From the NCBI GenBank assembly GCA_938014885.1, contig CALLQI010000003.1:186001-250000 (forward strand): a stretch of 64,000 nt of DNA, in the 5' to 3' direction. The DNA is from an uncultured bacterium. Its GTDB lineage: Bacteria > Planctomycetota > UBA8742 > UBA2392. The stretch's first letter is position 1. Each line of letters starts with the position of its first letter. The notes under the pieces were generated by a model. The model did no database searches and was not told the DNA's origin. It saw only the letters and a list, made by a program, of their open reading frames with translations. Both the position numbers and the translations under genes were made by a program. Below are positions 40,528-50,797 of the stretch, one piece after another.

Positions 40528-41100
40528 CTAAGGAAACAGCTTTTGCAGTTCGGCGTGCACGTATTGGCGCAGGGCGTCGTTGCGTTTGGCCGTGTCGGGC
40601 TCAGTGGCTTTCAAACGCTCGCGCAATGTCGCTGCCCCGGCCGTCAAATCGGCGAGACCGGCCGGCAGCACGTCATCCAGCTTTTCGCGCAGGCGGCTGG
40701 CGAGCATAGGCACGTTGCCCTGGGTGCTGATCGCGATGCGCAAGTCGCCGCGCCGCACGATCGCGGGCAAGTAGAAGCTGCAATTGGGCGGGTCATCGAC
40801 CGAGTTCACGGGCAGGCCCAGAGCTTCGCACTCCACACGCACCGCTTTGTTGACGGCTGCATCATCCGTGGCGGCGATCACGAGCACCGCGTCTTTGCAG
40901 TCGCCGGGCTGCCATGGCCTTAGTTCACGGGTGATGCCGGGCATGGCCTGCAGCTCAGTGCTGAAGCGGGTGGCGATCACGCGCACCGCAGCACCGGCCT
41001 GGCACAGGCCTTCGACTTTGCGGCAGGCGATGTTGCCGCCGCCGACCACAAGCACGGGGCGGTTTTCGAGCTTCAGGAAGATCGGGTACAGTTCGGCCAA
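40528..41100 (-). CDS. Precorrin-2 dehydrogenase / siroheme synthase N-terminal domain
   Basis: An upstream extension of the frame only overlaps the hydrolase gene, so I take TTG at 41100, 10 nt after GAGGAG. This gives 190 residues. The Rossmann start is P-V-L-V-V-G-G-G-N-I-A-C-R-K-V-E-G-L. Later blocks are LVIAATDDAAVNKAV, VNSVDDPPNCSFYLPAIVRRGDLRIAISTQG and L-A-S-R-L-R-E-K-L. It oxidises precorrin-2 to sirohydrochlorin (NAD-linked) and may chelate iron for siroheme. It is probably cotranscribed with the upstream hydrolase, whose stop lies 4 nt before this start. Confidence 0.88.
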   Translation of the reverse strand: MAELYPIFLKLENRPVLVVGGGNIACRKVEGLCQAGAAVRVIATRFSTELQAMPGITRELRPWQPGDCKDAVLVIAATDDAAVNKAVRVECEALGLPVNSVDDPPNCSFYLPAIVRRGDLRIAISTQGNVPMLASRLREKLDDVLPAGLADLTAGAATLRERLKATEPDTAKRNDALRQYVHAELQKLFP

Positions 41101-41104
41101 CGGG

Positions 41105-42337
41105 CTAGAACTCCTCTTCCCGGCCGCCGTCCTTTTTCTCTTCCTTCTTTTCGGCCGGCTTTTCGTCTTCCTTCCGGCGCGGGGTTTCGGGTTCGGGCTT
41201 TGGCTCGGGCCGCACGTCTTCGCGCTTGGGGGCGTCTTCGTTGCGTTCACCGTTGCGCTTGAAGGCCGGGATGTACTCGGCCATTGGGTCTACTTCGACG
41301 TGGCCGAGCGTCACCACCATCGGCTCAAATGGGCGGCCGTCGCTGTACTTGCCCATGTCGCGCTGCTTTTCGGTGTTGCCCAGCGCGTACTCGCGGTTCT
41401 TGCCGTGGAAGGCCGCATCGGTCAGGCCGTCGAATAGCTTCCAGTACGCGTACCAGTCAAACAGGTCCTGCCCCGCGACTTCCTGGCTGGCGGGGGTCTG
41501 GTGCGTGGCAATGTGGGCCTGCTTGCCGTAGTCGCTGCTGAGCACTTCGACCAGGTTCTTGTTCTCGGGCTTCACTTTGGTGGCGCACGAAAAGATCTGC
41601 TTGGCGCACCAGGCACCCACGGTGTGGTCGCTGTCGCTGAAGACGCACAGCAGCAGGCATTCCTCAGGGATGTTTTCGAACTCGCTGCACGGGATCATGC
41701 CCCGCGATTGCGCGCGCGGATTGTAGCTGAACGCGCGGCCGGGCTGCACCGGCATGGCGGCCACGGGCTTGGGCAGCTTCAGCGCCTCCCAGTCGGCGGC
41801 GACGTTGCCGGTGGTGATACCGCCGGCGGAATGCCCAGTGATGGCGAACTTCTCGCGTATCGGCTGCACCAGCTTCTTGTCGGCTTCGAGGTACGCCAGC
41901 GCGTCGATCATGGAAGCCGCGCAGTTGGGCGCGTAGGCGTCGGTGGGCTCAAGCGGCGTGTCCTGGTACTTGGGGTACACGACAATGCTGCCGCGCTTGA
42001 CGATGTGGTTGATCCAACCCAGGTAATTCTCGGGCGTGAGCTGACCGTACCCGTGGATGAACATGACCACGGGGGCTTTTTCGGGCTTCGGTTCAGCGGG
42101 CGTGTACAGCCAGTAGGTCTTGGCACCTTCGCCGCGCTGGGTGACTTCGACGGACTTGTGGCTGTATTCCGTGCCGCCGGGGCCTTTTTCGGGCTGCTTG
42201 GCGGGTGCGGTGGCCCTGGAGTTTGATTCCGGCCACTCGGTCTTGCCGGTGTCCTGGGCCAGAGTCGGCGTGCCGGCCCATGCGGCAAGGCCCAGCATCA
42301 GGCAAAACACGGCGATTGGGGCAATTCTTTGAACCAT
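41105..42337 (-). CDS. Secreted alpha/beta hydrolase
   Basis: The ATG at 42337 (GGGAGAAC upstream) gives 410 residues. A signal peptide (about 1-28, ending T-L-A-Q-D) precedes a hydrolase domain with F-I-H-G-Y-G-Q and the elbow G-H-S-A-G-G (Ser170). A long C-terminal tail of about 60 residues is nearly all Lys, Glu, Pro, Arg and Asp. It resembles chlorophyllase/PETase-like family proteins and would act outside the membrane. The substrate is unknown. The siroheme gene follows closely. Confidence 0.75.
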   Translation of the reverse strand: MVQRIAPIAVFCLMLGLAAWAGTPTLAQDTGKTEWPESNSRATAPAKQPEKGPGGTEYSHKSVEVTQRGEGAKTYWLYTPAEPKPEKAPVVMFIHGYGQLTPENYLGWINHIVKRGSIVVYPKYQDTPLEPTDAYAPNCAASMIDALAYLEADKKLVQPIREKFAITGHSAGGITTGNVAADWEALKLPKPVAAMPVQPGRAFSYNPRAQSRGMIPCSEFENIPEECLLLCVFSDSDHTVGAWCAKQIFSCATKVKPENKNLVEVLSSDYGKQAHIATHQTPASQEVAGQDLFDWYAYWKLFDGLTDAAFHGKNREYALGNTEKQRDMGKYSDGRPFEPMVVTLGHVEVDPMAEYIPAFKRNGERNEDAPKREDVRPEPKPEPETPRRKEDEKPAEKKEEKKDGGREEEF

Positions 42338-42482
42338 GATTGGTGTTCTCCCGTCAAAACGTGCCGCCCGGGCACGGGCGCTGATTGTAGTGCCTTCAGG
42401 CAAGGTTTCCTAACCCCCGTAGCCTCACGAGTCGTATACTACAGAAGCTGTTGCACGAACCGGACTTTTGCACGGAGCTGCC

Positions 42483-43679
42483 ATGCTGATTGCACGAATC
42501 CTGACCGCGGCTGTGTTTGTTGGCGCTACGGCCTCCATGTGTATTGCCCAGGACGGTGGCGGGGCGGGTGCAGGCGGCGACGACGCCGCTGACGTGGGCG
42601 CGCTGCGCGCACTGAACAAGAACTACGTCAACACCGACCTCAAAGAGTCCGTGCGCAAGGGCCTGAAGCGCTTGGCCGACCTGCAAAGCCCCAACGGGTC
42701 GTTCACCAAGGAAGGCGGCAGCAACGTCGGCATCGCGATTACCGGCCTTGCCGGGCTGGCGCTGCTGGCATCCGGCAGCACCGCGGAATCGGGCCCGTAT
42801 TCCGCCAACGTGCTTTCGGCGATGACCTGGCTTCTTTCAAAGCAGGACCTGAACAGCGGCTACTTCACCGACGCGACCGACAGCAGCCGCATCCACGGCC
42901 ACGGGTATGCGACGCTGTTCCTGGCGCAGTTGTACGGCACGGTCAAGAACGTCGAGCGCAAGAAGCTGATTGAGCGCTCGGTACAGGCCGCCGCCAAGTG
43001 CATCAGCGAAGGCCAGACGCCCTTTGGCGGCTGGGGCTACGTGCCCACGGACCTGACCTGGGATGAAGGCAGCACCACGGTGTGCTGCATCCAGGCGCTG
43101 CGCGCGGCCAGCGACGCCGGGATCAAGGTCGAGAAAGAGACGATTCAGGAAGCCGTGAACTACATGTACAAGATTTCCGAGAAGCGCACCTTCCTGCACG
43201 CCGGCGAAGAACACACCGGCTACACCTTCAAGTACTCGCTCAGCAGCGGCTGGAACAGCGACAGCTACGCGCTGTGTGCGGCCGCAATCGCGACCCTGAA
43301 CGGGATTGGCGTGTACGCAGAAGGCGCGACCTGGAAGGAAATGGAGATCGGCAAGATTTACTCGGGCGGACTGACGTGGCTGCGTTACAAGTTCGACGAC
43401 TTCGTGAACCGCCGCAAGTCGGGCCAGGGTGCGTTGGACGTAAGCCACTTCTACTACGGGCACTTTTACGCCTGCCAGGCGATGTGGCACGCGCCTGAGG
43501 AAGTGTACTTCGATGAGTATTTCCCCAAAATGCGCGACCTGCTGATCGACGAACAAAAGCGCAATCCGGCCAACACCGGCGGCTGGGCCAGCCAAAGCTA
43601 CGGCGAGGCCTACACCACGGCCTACGCGCTGCTGATCCTGCAGGTACCGATGCAACTGCTGCCGATGTACGCGAAGTAG
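42483..43679 (+). CDS. Secreted alpha/alpha-toroid (prenyltransferase-repeat) protein
   Basis: The ATG at 42483 (CGGAG upstream) gives 398 residues. A signal peptide (about 1-22) and a Gly/Asp linker precede repeats typical of squalene-hopene and prenyltransferase folds (LQSPNGSFTKEGGSNVGIAIT, T-P-F-G-G-W-G-Y-V, NTGGWASQSYGEAYTTAYALL). No DXDD catalytic motif is seen, so a non-catalytic toroid is likely. It resembles the larger protein at 20710. A terminator hairpin lies about 190 nt downstream. Confidence 0.8.
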   Translation: MLIARILTAAVFVGATASMCIAQDGGGAGAGGDDAADVGALRALNKNYVNTDLKESVRKGLKRLADLQSPNGSFTKEGGSNVGIAITGLAGLALLASGSTAESGPYSANVLSAMTWLLSKQDLNSGYFTDATDSSRIHGHGYATLFLAQLYGTVKNVERKKLIERSVQAAAKCISEGQTPFGGWGYVPTDLTWDEGSTTVCCIQALRAASDAGIKVEKETIQEAVNYMYKISEKRTFLHAGEEHTGYTFKYSLSSGWNSDSYALCAAAIATLNGIGVYAEGATWKEMEIGKIYSGGLTWLRYKFDDFVNRRKSGQGALDVSHFYYGHFYACQAMWHAPEEVYFDEYFPKMRDLLIDEQKRNPANTGGWASQSYGEAYTTAYALLILQVPMQLLPMYAK

Positions 43680-44189
43680 CTGTACGCCAACAAACGCCAA
43701 GAACAACAACCATGGCGTTTCAAACAGAGCAACAGAGCAACAGAGAACCGCTGTTGGAGTTAAAGGCAAAAAGCAGTTGCCGTTCTTCGTGGTTCTTGGC
43801 GGCACTTCGTGGTTAACCGCAGTTGCCGCTCTGCGTGACTTCGTGGGCCAAAGCTGAAAAACGAATGCGGGACCGTGCATCTTGGCGCGGTCCCGTACTC
43901 TTTTCAGCGAACCACCATTGCCGCTGTACCGGACAGTATGTGCACCCTACATGACCAAGTGGGTGGTACCCGGACCGCTTGACCCGTCCCCCTGCATTCA
44001 AGGAAGGAGGGCTTGAATTTTGCGGACCGAGGCTGCCTCCCCGGACATATTCATCGGCGCCCCAACTTTGTTGCCGGCCTGGCGCGCATGGCAGTAAGCC
44101 CGGGCATTCTATGCACCCCCGAAGGGCTGGCAAGTGCAACCGGCTGTGCTTGAATAGTCCCCACAACTCTCCCCCTTGTCCGGTGTTCC
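43680..44189. other. 510-nt gap without a gene
   Basis: The gap holds a CAACAGAG repeat (43730-43745, 8-nt period), short TTCGTGG-type heptamers (43778-43815), and the terminator at 43868. The remainder to 44189 shows no supportable gene. The last part should hold the promoter of the pseudopilin operon; no clear elements were recognised. Confidence 0.6.
43868..43904 (+). terminator. Intrinsic terminator
   Basis: CGGGACCG and CGGTCCCG form an 8-bp stem with a 12-nt loop, followed by TACTCTTTT. It is oriented for plus-strand transcription from the toroid gene. Confidence 0.75.
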
Positions 44190-45431
44190 ATGCCTATGGC
44201 CCGGCCTAGTCGGTTTTCCCTGCGCGGCTTCACGATGCTGGAGCTGCTGGTCGTGATCACGATTCTCGTGGTCGCGATGCTGGTGTTTGCCACCTTCCTG
44301 GGCTCAGCCCTCGTCGGCCCGTCGCTTGAACGCCACGCCGCCAGCATCAAGGCCATGGTCGCGGGCATTCGCCAAAGTGCGGCCACACGCAAGGTGCACG
44401 GCGAGCTCGTGTTTGATTACAAGAACGACCAGGTGGTGGCGCTTTCGCGCAACCGGCTGGTCTCGTTTGCCTTTGAGACCGACAACGCCACCGGCAGCGG
44501 CAACGTGCTGGGGCGCGAATCGGGCGGGGCCTTCATCCAGTTCCGGCGTGACATGCTGCTGCGTGACGGCGCGTGCCTTGAGCTGCCCCAGACGGGCTCA
44601 GCCTACGAGGTCCCCTGGAACGACCAGTTCGACACCAGCGGCGACTACGAAGGTATCGCCTTTCGCTTCGACTTCTGCCCCATGCTGGCCTTGAACCCTC
44701 AGGGCGTGCCCACGCCGGCCGTGGGCGGCATCGCCACCATGGGCAGCGTGTTTACCGTCGCCGTGGAAGACGCCTCGGACACCGCACTGCTGCTGAGCGT
44801 GAACTCGGGCGGTGTCGAAGCCGTGGCACCGACATGGCTCACGTACGGGCGCTGGGTCACGGTCGAAGTCGCCGTCAGCCGCTATGGTCTATCACTGTGG
44901 GTGGACGGCCGCCTGACCGAGGCCGCCACGCCCGACAGCTTCACCGTGCCGCCGGCGCTGGGCCAGAGTCTGCGGCTGGGCGGCGTTCCCTGCCGGCTCG
45001 ATAACGTGGAGCTGTTCACGCTGGTCAGCAGCCAGGTGCTGTCGCTGCAGGGCGCGCAACTGCTGGCACCGGGGGTGGACGCCGACCTTGAACTCGGGGG
45101 GCAGGCCGAAGAGATTTACAAGAAGCGCGGGCCGCCGGCGCCGGGCCCGGCCACCGGCCCCGCGGCAGCACCCGCGGCCCCTGTGGCCGGGCTACCCCTG
45201 GACCCGCCGCCTGCCATCGTGCACATCTTCTTTGACACCGCCGGCCGGCTGGACCCGCAACGTCACCCGGGCGCCGTCGAAATCTATCTTGTGGCCGACG
45301 ACGACGGTACGGCCCGGCGCATGCTGCTTACGTTTCACCCGCTGGGAGCCGTGACCTCTGAACTGGTGGACCGCTTCCGCCTTGAACCCCGCCCCGCAGG
45401 CACACCCAACACCCCCGGAGAAACACCATGA
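44190..45431 (+). CDS. Type II secretion pseudopilin-like protein (GspH/FimT-like N-terminus)
   Basis: The 413-residue protein begins with a short basic leader and the type III prepilin signal L-R-G-F-T-M-L-E-L-L-V-V, where cleavage after Gly would leave N-methyl-Phe. A long hydrophobic helix follows. The rest (about 60-400) is beta-rich and includes a LamG-like section (V-T-V-E-V-A-V-S-R-Y-G-L-S-L-W-V-D-G-R-L). It heads a four-gene pseudopilin operon. The start of the next gene overlaps its stop by 4 nt. It is longer than standard GspH (about 170). Confidence 0.8.
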   Translation: MPMARPSRFSLRGFTMLELLVVITILVVAMLVFATFLGSALVGPSLERHAASIKAMVAGIRQSAATRKVHGELVFDYKNDQVVALSRNRLVSFAFETDNATGSGNVLGRESGGAFIQFRRDMLLRDGACLELPQTGSAYEVPWNDQFDTSGDYEGIAFRFDFCPMLALNPQGVPTPAVGGIATMGSVFTVAVEDASDTALLLSVNSGGVEAVAPTWLTYGRWVTVEVAVSRYGLSLWVDGRLTEAATPDSFTVPPALGQSLRLGGVPCRLDNVELFTLVSSQVLSLQGAQLLAPGVDADLELGGQAEEIYKKRGPPAPGPATGPAAAPAAPVAGLPLDPPPAIVHIFFDTAGRLDPQRHPGAVEIYLVADDDGTARRMLLTFHPLGAVTSELVDRFRLEPRPAGTPNTPGETP

Positions 45432-48400
45432 GGCACGCACGTCGCAAGGGCGCGGCCCTGGTGATGGTGCTGGTTACGCTGGCACTGTTGCTGGTGCTCG
45501 CGGTTTCCTTCACCTTCCTCATGACGCAGCAGGAAGGCACCAGCGTCGCCAGCCTTGCCGGTGACCAGACGCGAATCATCGCCCGCACCGGCGCGGACCA
45601 CGCGTACGCGCGCCTGGGCTGGCGCAACCGGCTGAATGAATTCGAGCGCTGGTACGCGGCCATCCCCAGTGAAGTCACCTACGACAACGACCCCTTCAGC
45701 GACCCCTTCATTGAGTCGCAGGTGTTCCTGCGCTCGGACTTTGAAGGCGGCCCCAGCATTGCCCCGGTGTTTCCCGGCCTCGTGGACAGTGAAGGCCGGC
45801 CGCTGTTCCGCACCGAAGACCCGCGCAGCCTTGTGCTGGGCCTGAACGTCGAAGACGAAACCGGCAAGCCCAACCTGAATTTCAGCCAGCCTGAACTGAT
45901 CGCCAACCTGATCGGCTCCAGTACTGTGGTCGTGAACTCGCAGCCCGTGGGCCAGCAGCACAGCGAGATCATCCTGGAAGACGCCAGCTTTCTCGCCCCG
46001 TACGACACGCGCGACGACGGCAACCCGGGCGGCGGCTACGTGGTGCTGGACGGCCAGCTTTTCCAGTACGCCTACCGGCGCGGCAACGTGCTGTATTCGG
46101 TCACGCCCAACCCGCTGTATCAGGGCGTGGACGGCGTGAACGCGCTGTTCATCTGGCGCACCCCGGACCGCGAAATCCGCAGCGGCGAATTCGCGACCAC
46201 GCCTAACGCGCTGAAGGTCGCGTATTATCGCGTGCTGGCCGCCAACAACGACAACATCGCCCTGTTCAACAGCCTCGGCGACGTGCGCCGCATCGCGGAG
46301 CTGCCGCGCTTCTTTGCCCGGCGCAGTGACATTGCCGCCATGTCATTCGGCGGCTGGCCCGAAGGCCTGGATCCAATTGCCTACCAGACGCTGCTTGAGC
46401 ATTCGACGGTGATAACGCCGACCCAGCGCTTCGACGGCGGCTGGCACTACCCGCTGGTCGTCACCAGCGGCGGCATGATCGGCGAGGGCGAATCGGGCCT
46501 GAGCACACTGCAGGTCAACTACGACACCCGCGTCGCCTTCCAGGCCGGCTACTACGTGCCGTTTGACCCGCGCCTGCCCGCCGCCAACAACCCCAACCAA
46601 TTCCCGTTCTGTGGCTATGGCGAAGGCAACCTCGTGAGGCTGCGCCGCATGGACGGCAGCGGCCAGCAGATCCTCGGCATCGTCAAAGGCGGCAACCGCA
46701 ACAGCGTCAGCCTGATCGTGCGCGGCGACCACATCATCAACGTGGGCGAGCCCTGGATCGTGGAAGTTGCCGAACGCGACGAAATCAACATCAACACAGC
46801 CAGTGAAACCGTGCTGGCGGCCGTGTTCCACGGTGTCGGCGCGCGCGGCCAAAACGCGGTCTCCGGCCCGATCAGCCGCACCAACGCCCAGCAGATCGCG
46901 CGCGCCATTGTGCAGCGCGTACGCGGCGACCCGGCCAGCCCCGGCCTCGATGCCGACCCGGCGCAGGCCTTCACCAGCCTGACCGACCTCGACAATTTCC
47001 TGCGCGACCTGTCCACGCGCACCCCGGCGCCGATCACGTCCGAGCAAGTGAACGTCTTCACCCAGATGCAGCGCTACCCCTACGCGCGGCTGCAGGGCAT
47101 CACCACGGCGCGCTTCCGCTACGACAGCCTGGACGTCTATCGTGTCGATGCGTTTGCCACGCGCTACATGCCCACGGGCGGCGTGCTGGCCCGCGACGGC
47201 TTCCGCGAATGGGTGCAGATCGGCAGCGATGCCACCCGCACCTTCCGCTGGCACACCTACGAAATGCTGGCCAATGAAATGCGCGCGCCCCAGGGCAACA
47301 TCCTGTATCTGCAAAACGCCGGCACCGAAAACGGCCGCGCGATGGGCCTGATTGAGCTGCCGTACCTGCACTATGAACAGGACGAGCGCTACATGCGGGC
47401 TTGGCGCGCCCCGCCGTTTGCCGCGCGCACTCCCATGAACGTGTTCCAGCTTGCAGTAGACACCAACCAGCGCCGCGAGAAGTTCTACAGCAACGTGGCC
47501 CAGGTCGCGCTGCCCAGCGGTGCCGCCTACGAAGGCGGCGACCTCGAAAGCGGCATGTTCAGCTTCTGGTACCGCCGCAAATGGGAAGACCTTGATGCCG
47601 ACCACTTCCTGTTTGACGTCGCCGAACAGGAATTCAGCAACCGCATGAGCCTGTTGTGGTGGGGCGGCCGCCGCACCGCGCACAATCTTGCCCAGAAGCC
47701 CGACGCGCTGATCTTCCGTATCAAGGACCGCGGGCTGGATGAAGCGTATCTTGAGCTGCGCTACGAACTGAACCAGGACACCTTCCGCCACGACGACTGG
47801 TACCACGCCACGCTGAACTGGAAGGGCACCGAACTCAGCCACGTCAGCATGCTGCTGGACGGCGACGCGATTGCCGTCAACGGCGCCAGTACCGTGCGGC
47901 CTGAAGTCATGCACACGTTCCGCGAGGCCCAAAGCGGCGCGTGGGTCAGCCGCACCAGTGTGACGATGGTGGATCTGCCTGATCCCGTGATCGGCCCGGC
48001 ACTGCTGGACCTGCAGATCGACAGCGACGACATTGACGCGTTTCCACCGGCGGGCGTGATTGTCGTGGGCAGCGAAGCCATCGAGTACAACGGCAACAAC
48101 GGCTTTGCGCTGCAGAACCTGCGGCGCGGCGCGCGCGGCACGTTCGCGAGCTTTCACCCGCGCGGCAGCAAGATCACCGTGTTCGGCTATACCGCGCCGT
48201 TGCGCCAGGTGCTGCAGCAGGCGGCACCCAACCAGCATTGGCGGCCGCGCTTCCCTGACTTGCCGCCTACCAACGGCCTTCTGCGCTCGAACCTCGGCAG
48301 CCGCTCGTTCTATCGCGTCAGTCGCCAGGGCAGCAACACGGCGGGCTTCTTCCGGCCGCAGGAACTGGGCCCCGACGCGGGCTTTGCCGGCGGCGGCAGC

Positions 48401-50797
48401 GTGGCCGACGGCGGCAACCCCAACCTGCTGCCGCTGGCTGATTACGCGGGCCTGCCGGAACGCGGCGTGGTGATGGTGGTCGGCCAGGCCTGGCACGGCT
48501 ACTTTGCGGCCGGCAGTGCTGGCATACCGCAGGCCGGCGTGCGCTACCCGATGTTCGAAGAGGACGACAACCAGGCAACGATACCGACGCCGCCGGTGAT
48601 GTACCCGGTGCCCAGTACGGTGCCGCGCGTACAGTGCGAGTTTGTGGCCTACAACGGCATCACGGGCTCAGGCCTGAATGTGGTTGCGCGCTACGACGCC
48701 AACTTCAACCGCAAAGACCCCGCCCTGTGGTACCACTTCCTGGGCACGTTCCCCGGCGTGGGCCAGACCAATGAATTGATCTCGCCAAGCCTGCCCACCA
48801 CGCACCCGAACTATCAGCAGCAGGTGGACCGAATCAACTTCTTCTCGCAGGGCAGCGTGGTGATGCTGGTAAGCCTCGACGTCGATGACGTCAGCGGCTA
48901 CCACGACCGCAGCATCGTCCAGATCGACGATGAGTGGTTTTACTACAACGTCGTCTGGGACACCAACAACGCCATGGACGCCACCGGCGCCACGGCTACC
49001 GGACGCGACGACAACCTGTTCCCGTCGCTGATCCTGGCCGCACCCTTCCAGAAGCCCACCACGGCCCAGCCCCTTGAGCTTGGCCTGTACGGCTTCTTTG
49101 CCAACGCCGCGCGCAGCAACACCGCCAACCCCACGCCCATCGCGCCATGGCGCGGGGCTTGCGGCACTGCCGTGACCGGGCATATCGCGGCTGCGCGCGT
49201 GTTGCCGACGTTCGGAACCACCGTCACGACCGGGCAGGGCGACGTGATCACGCTGGTGCAGGGCAAGAACAGCGACAAGGTGCTGCGGCGCATACGGCAG
49301 CAGCGCGACCTCAGCAATGCCGGCTACGCGGCCACGTGGATCAACCTGTTTGCGGACCCGAACATCAACTGGCCGCTGAATCAGGCGACGTACATTTGCG
49401 CGGTAGATGACCACGTCAGCGCGCGCTACGCCCCCAACACCATGAACAACGCGAACAACCCGAACTTCCGCTTCACCGGCACCAACATGCTGAAGTTCCC
49501 CAGCGGCGAGCTGCCGGTGAACCTGCCTACCACATGGCAGTTTGCCGGCGCTGACCCGCGCACACCGGAAGAGGCCTTGGGCGGCGACCATAGCGCCGAC
49601 TTCGACTCGTTCGAGTTCCGCATGTACAACCGCGGCGACTTCCGCCTCGTCAGCGACATCCTGCTGCAAGACCCCATGGAAGGCGGCGAGATCCAGGTCA
49701 ACACGCCGCTGCCGCCGAACCTTGGCGTGGTCAAGATCGACGATGAACTCATTGCCTATCGCGGCACCGAAACCCGCACCGGCCAGTTCCAGGACCCGGT
49801 CACGGGCCAGATCGTCACCACCACTACGTATCACCTCATCAACATCACACGAGGGGTTCTGGGCTCGCCGGTGCAGGTGCACGCGGGCGGCACGCCGATC
49901 ATGAACATGGCCAGCCTGCGCGTGGGCCGGCCTCAGGCCGACTTGACCGCGCGTGACAACGTACTGCGCTTCACGCTGGGCGAGGAAAGTTTCAAGCCGT
50001 TTGGCTTCGTGCGGGTCTGGGACGGCTCGCCCACGGGCGCCGACACCGAAGTGCTCGGCTACCAGAAGTACGCCGAAACGCAGACCCAGCCTGACCCGAA
50101 TCTGCCGGTTGTCCGCGTCGGCACAATCACGGCCGGGCAGTTGCTGGACACCGCGCATCCGCAAGCACTGTTCCGCGGGGCGTACGGCACGCGGGCCAAG
50201 GCCATCCCGCAGAACGCGCTGGTGTTCGACCAGCCGGTGCGGTTCCCGGACTGGTTCCCCGGTTTTCACCTGACGGACGACGGTTTCGGCAGCTTCCACA
50301 GCAGCGACCGCCAGGGCATGCCCGGCACCGACAGCCCCGAGATCAGCTACTTCCAGGCCTCGGCCTGTTTCCGCAACGCCGTGTACACGCGCTTCCGCTG
50401 GCGCGTTGCCTTTGAGCCGCTGGCCGACATGGCGCGCCACAGTGATTCGATCGGCGCCCGGCTGGTGATCCGCTTCAAGCAGCGCGGTCAGCCTTTGCCT
50501 GACTGGAGCAGCATCCCGCTGAACCGCCCGGGCAGCCTGTACGCCTTCGAGTTCGAGCCCGGCTCGCAGCGCACCGAAGACCTTGGTGCCACGCTGTACG
50601 AGCAGACCGAAGACTTCACCCGCATTCGCGGCTCTGAGGGCGGCATTCGCGCCGAAGGCCTTGAGTACCGCGTCTACTTCTACTTCAAGCAGGGCGCGTT
50701 CGACCGCGATGACCACAAGACCACGCTGCAGTTCCGCGGTGCCGACGTGAACGTCAACCAGCTCAGCCGCGTGCTGCGCCATGAGGAACGACGCTAG
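45428..50797 (+). CDS. Giant GspK/PilX-like minor pseudopilin (1789 residues)
   Basis: The protein begins RRKGAALVMVLVTLALLLVLAVS, the hydrophobic start of GspK/PilX-type minor pseudopilins (no standard Glu5). Residues about 450-540 include I-N-I-N-T-A-S-E-T-V-L-A-A-V-F, the GspK helix-hairpin-helix signature. Usual GspK is about 320 residues; the remaining 1,200 are unique, beta-rich and Asn/Thr/Pro-rich. It contains repeated V-I-V-V-G-S-E-A-I-E-Y-N-G and D-D-E-L/W motifs that suggest repeated beta modules. It would cap the pilus or a large surface complex. It lies in an operon with GspH-, GspJ- and GspI-like genes. Confidence 0.75.
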   Translation: MRHARRKGAALVMVLVTLALLLVLAVSFTFLMTQQEGTSVASLAGDQTRIIARTGADHAYARLGWRNRLNEFERWYAAIPSEVTYDNDPFSDPFIESQVFLRSDFEGGPSIAPVFPGLVDSEGRPLFRTEDPRSLVLGLNVEDETGKPNLNFSQPELIANLIGSSTVVVNSQPVGQQHSEIILEDASFLAPYDTRDDGNPGGGYVVLDGQLFQYAYRRGNVLYSVTPNPLYQGVDGVNALFIWRTPDREIRSGEFATTPNALKVAYYRVLAANNDNIALFNSLGDVRRIAELPRFFARRSDIAAMSFGGWPEGLDPIAYQTLLEHSTVITPTQRFDGGWHYPLVVTSGGMIGEGESGLSTLQVNYDTRVAFQAGYYVPFDPRLPAANNPNQFPFCGYGEGNLVRLRRMDGSGQQILGIVKGGNRNSVSLIVRGDHIINVGEPWIVEVAERDEININTASETVLAAVFHGVGARGQNAVSGPISRTNAQQIARAIVQRVRGDPASPGLDADPAQAFTSLTDLDNFLRDLSTRTPAPITSEQVNVFTQMQRYPYARLQGITTARFRYDSLDVYRVDAFATRYMPTGGVLARDGFREWVQIGSDATRTFRWHTYEMLANEMRAPQGNILYLQNAGTENGRAMGLIELPYLHYEQDERYMRAWRAPPFAARTPMNVFQLAVDTNQRREKFYSNVAQVALPSGAAYEGGDLESGMFSFWYRRKWEDLDADHFLFDVAEQEFSNRMSLLWWGGRRTAHNLAQKPDALIFRIKDRGLDEAYLELRYELNQDTFRHDDWYHATLNWKGTELSHVSMLLDGDAIAVNGASTVRPEVMHTFREAQSGAWVSRTSVTMVDLPDPVIGPALLDLQIDSDDIDAFPPAGVIVVGSEAIEYNGNNGFALQNLRRGARGTFASFHPRGSKITVFGYTAPLRQVLQQAAPNQHWRPRFPDLPPTNGLLRSNLGSRSFYRVSRQGSNTAGFFRPQELGPDAGFAGGGSVADGGNPNLLPLADYAGLPERGVVMVVGQAWHGYFAAGSAGIPQAGVRYPMFEEDDNQATIPTPPVMYPVPSTVPRVQCEFVAYNGITGSGLNVVARYDANFNRKDPALWYHFLGTFPGVGQTNELISPSLPTTHPNYQQQVDRINFFSQGSVVMLVSLDVDDVSGYHDRSIVQIDDEWFYYNVVWDTNNAMDATGATATGRDDNLFPSLILAAPFQKPTTAQPLELGLYGFFANAARSNTANPTPIAPWRGACGTAVTGHIAAARVLPTFGTTVTTGQGDVITLVQGKNSDKVLRRIRQQRDLSNAGYAATWINLFADPNINWPLNQATYICAVDDHVSARYAPNTMNNANNPNFRFTGTNMLKFPSGELPVNLPTTWQFAGADPRTPEEALGGDHSADFDSFEFRMYNRGDFRLVSDILLQDPMEGGEIQVNTPLPPNLGVVKIDDELIAYRGTETRTGQFQDPVTGQIVTTTTYHLINITRGVLGSPVQVHAGGTPIMNMASLRVGRPQADLTARDNVLRFTLGEESFKPFGFVRVWDGSPTGADTEVLGYQKYAETQTQPDPNLPVVRVGTITAGQLLDTAHPQALFRGAYGTRAKAIPQNALVFDQPVRFPDWFPGFHLTDDGFGSFHSSDRQGMPGTDSPEISYFQASACFRNAVYTRFRWRVAFEPLADMARHSDSIGARLVIRFKQRGQPLPDWSSIPLNRPGSLYAFEFEPGSQRTEDLGATLYEQTEDFTRIRGSEGGIRAEGLEYRVYFYFKQGAFDRDDHKTTLQFRGADVNVNQLSRVLRHEERR

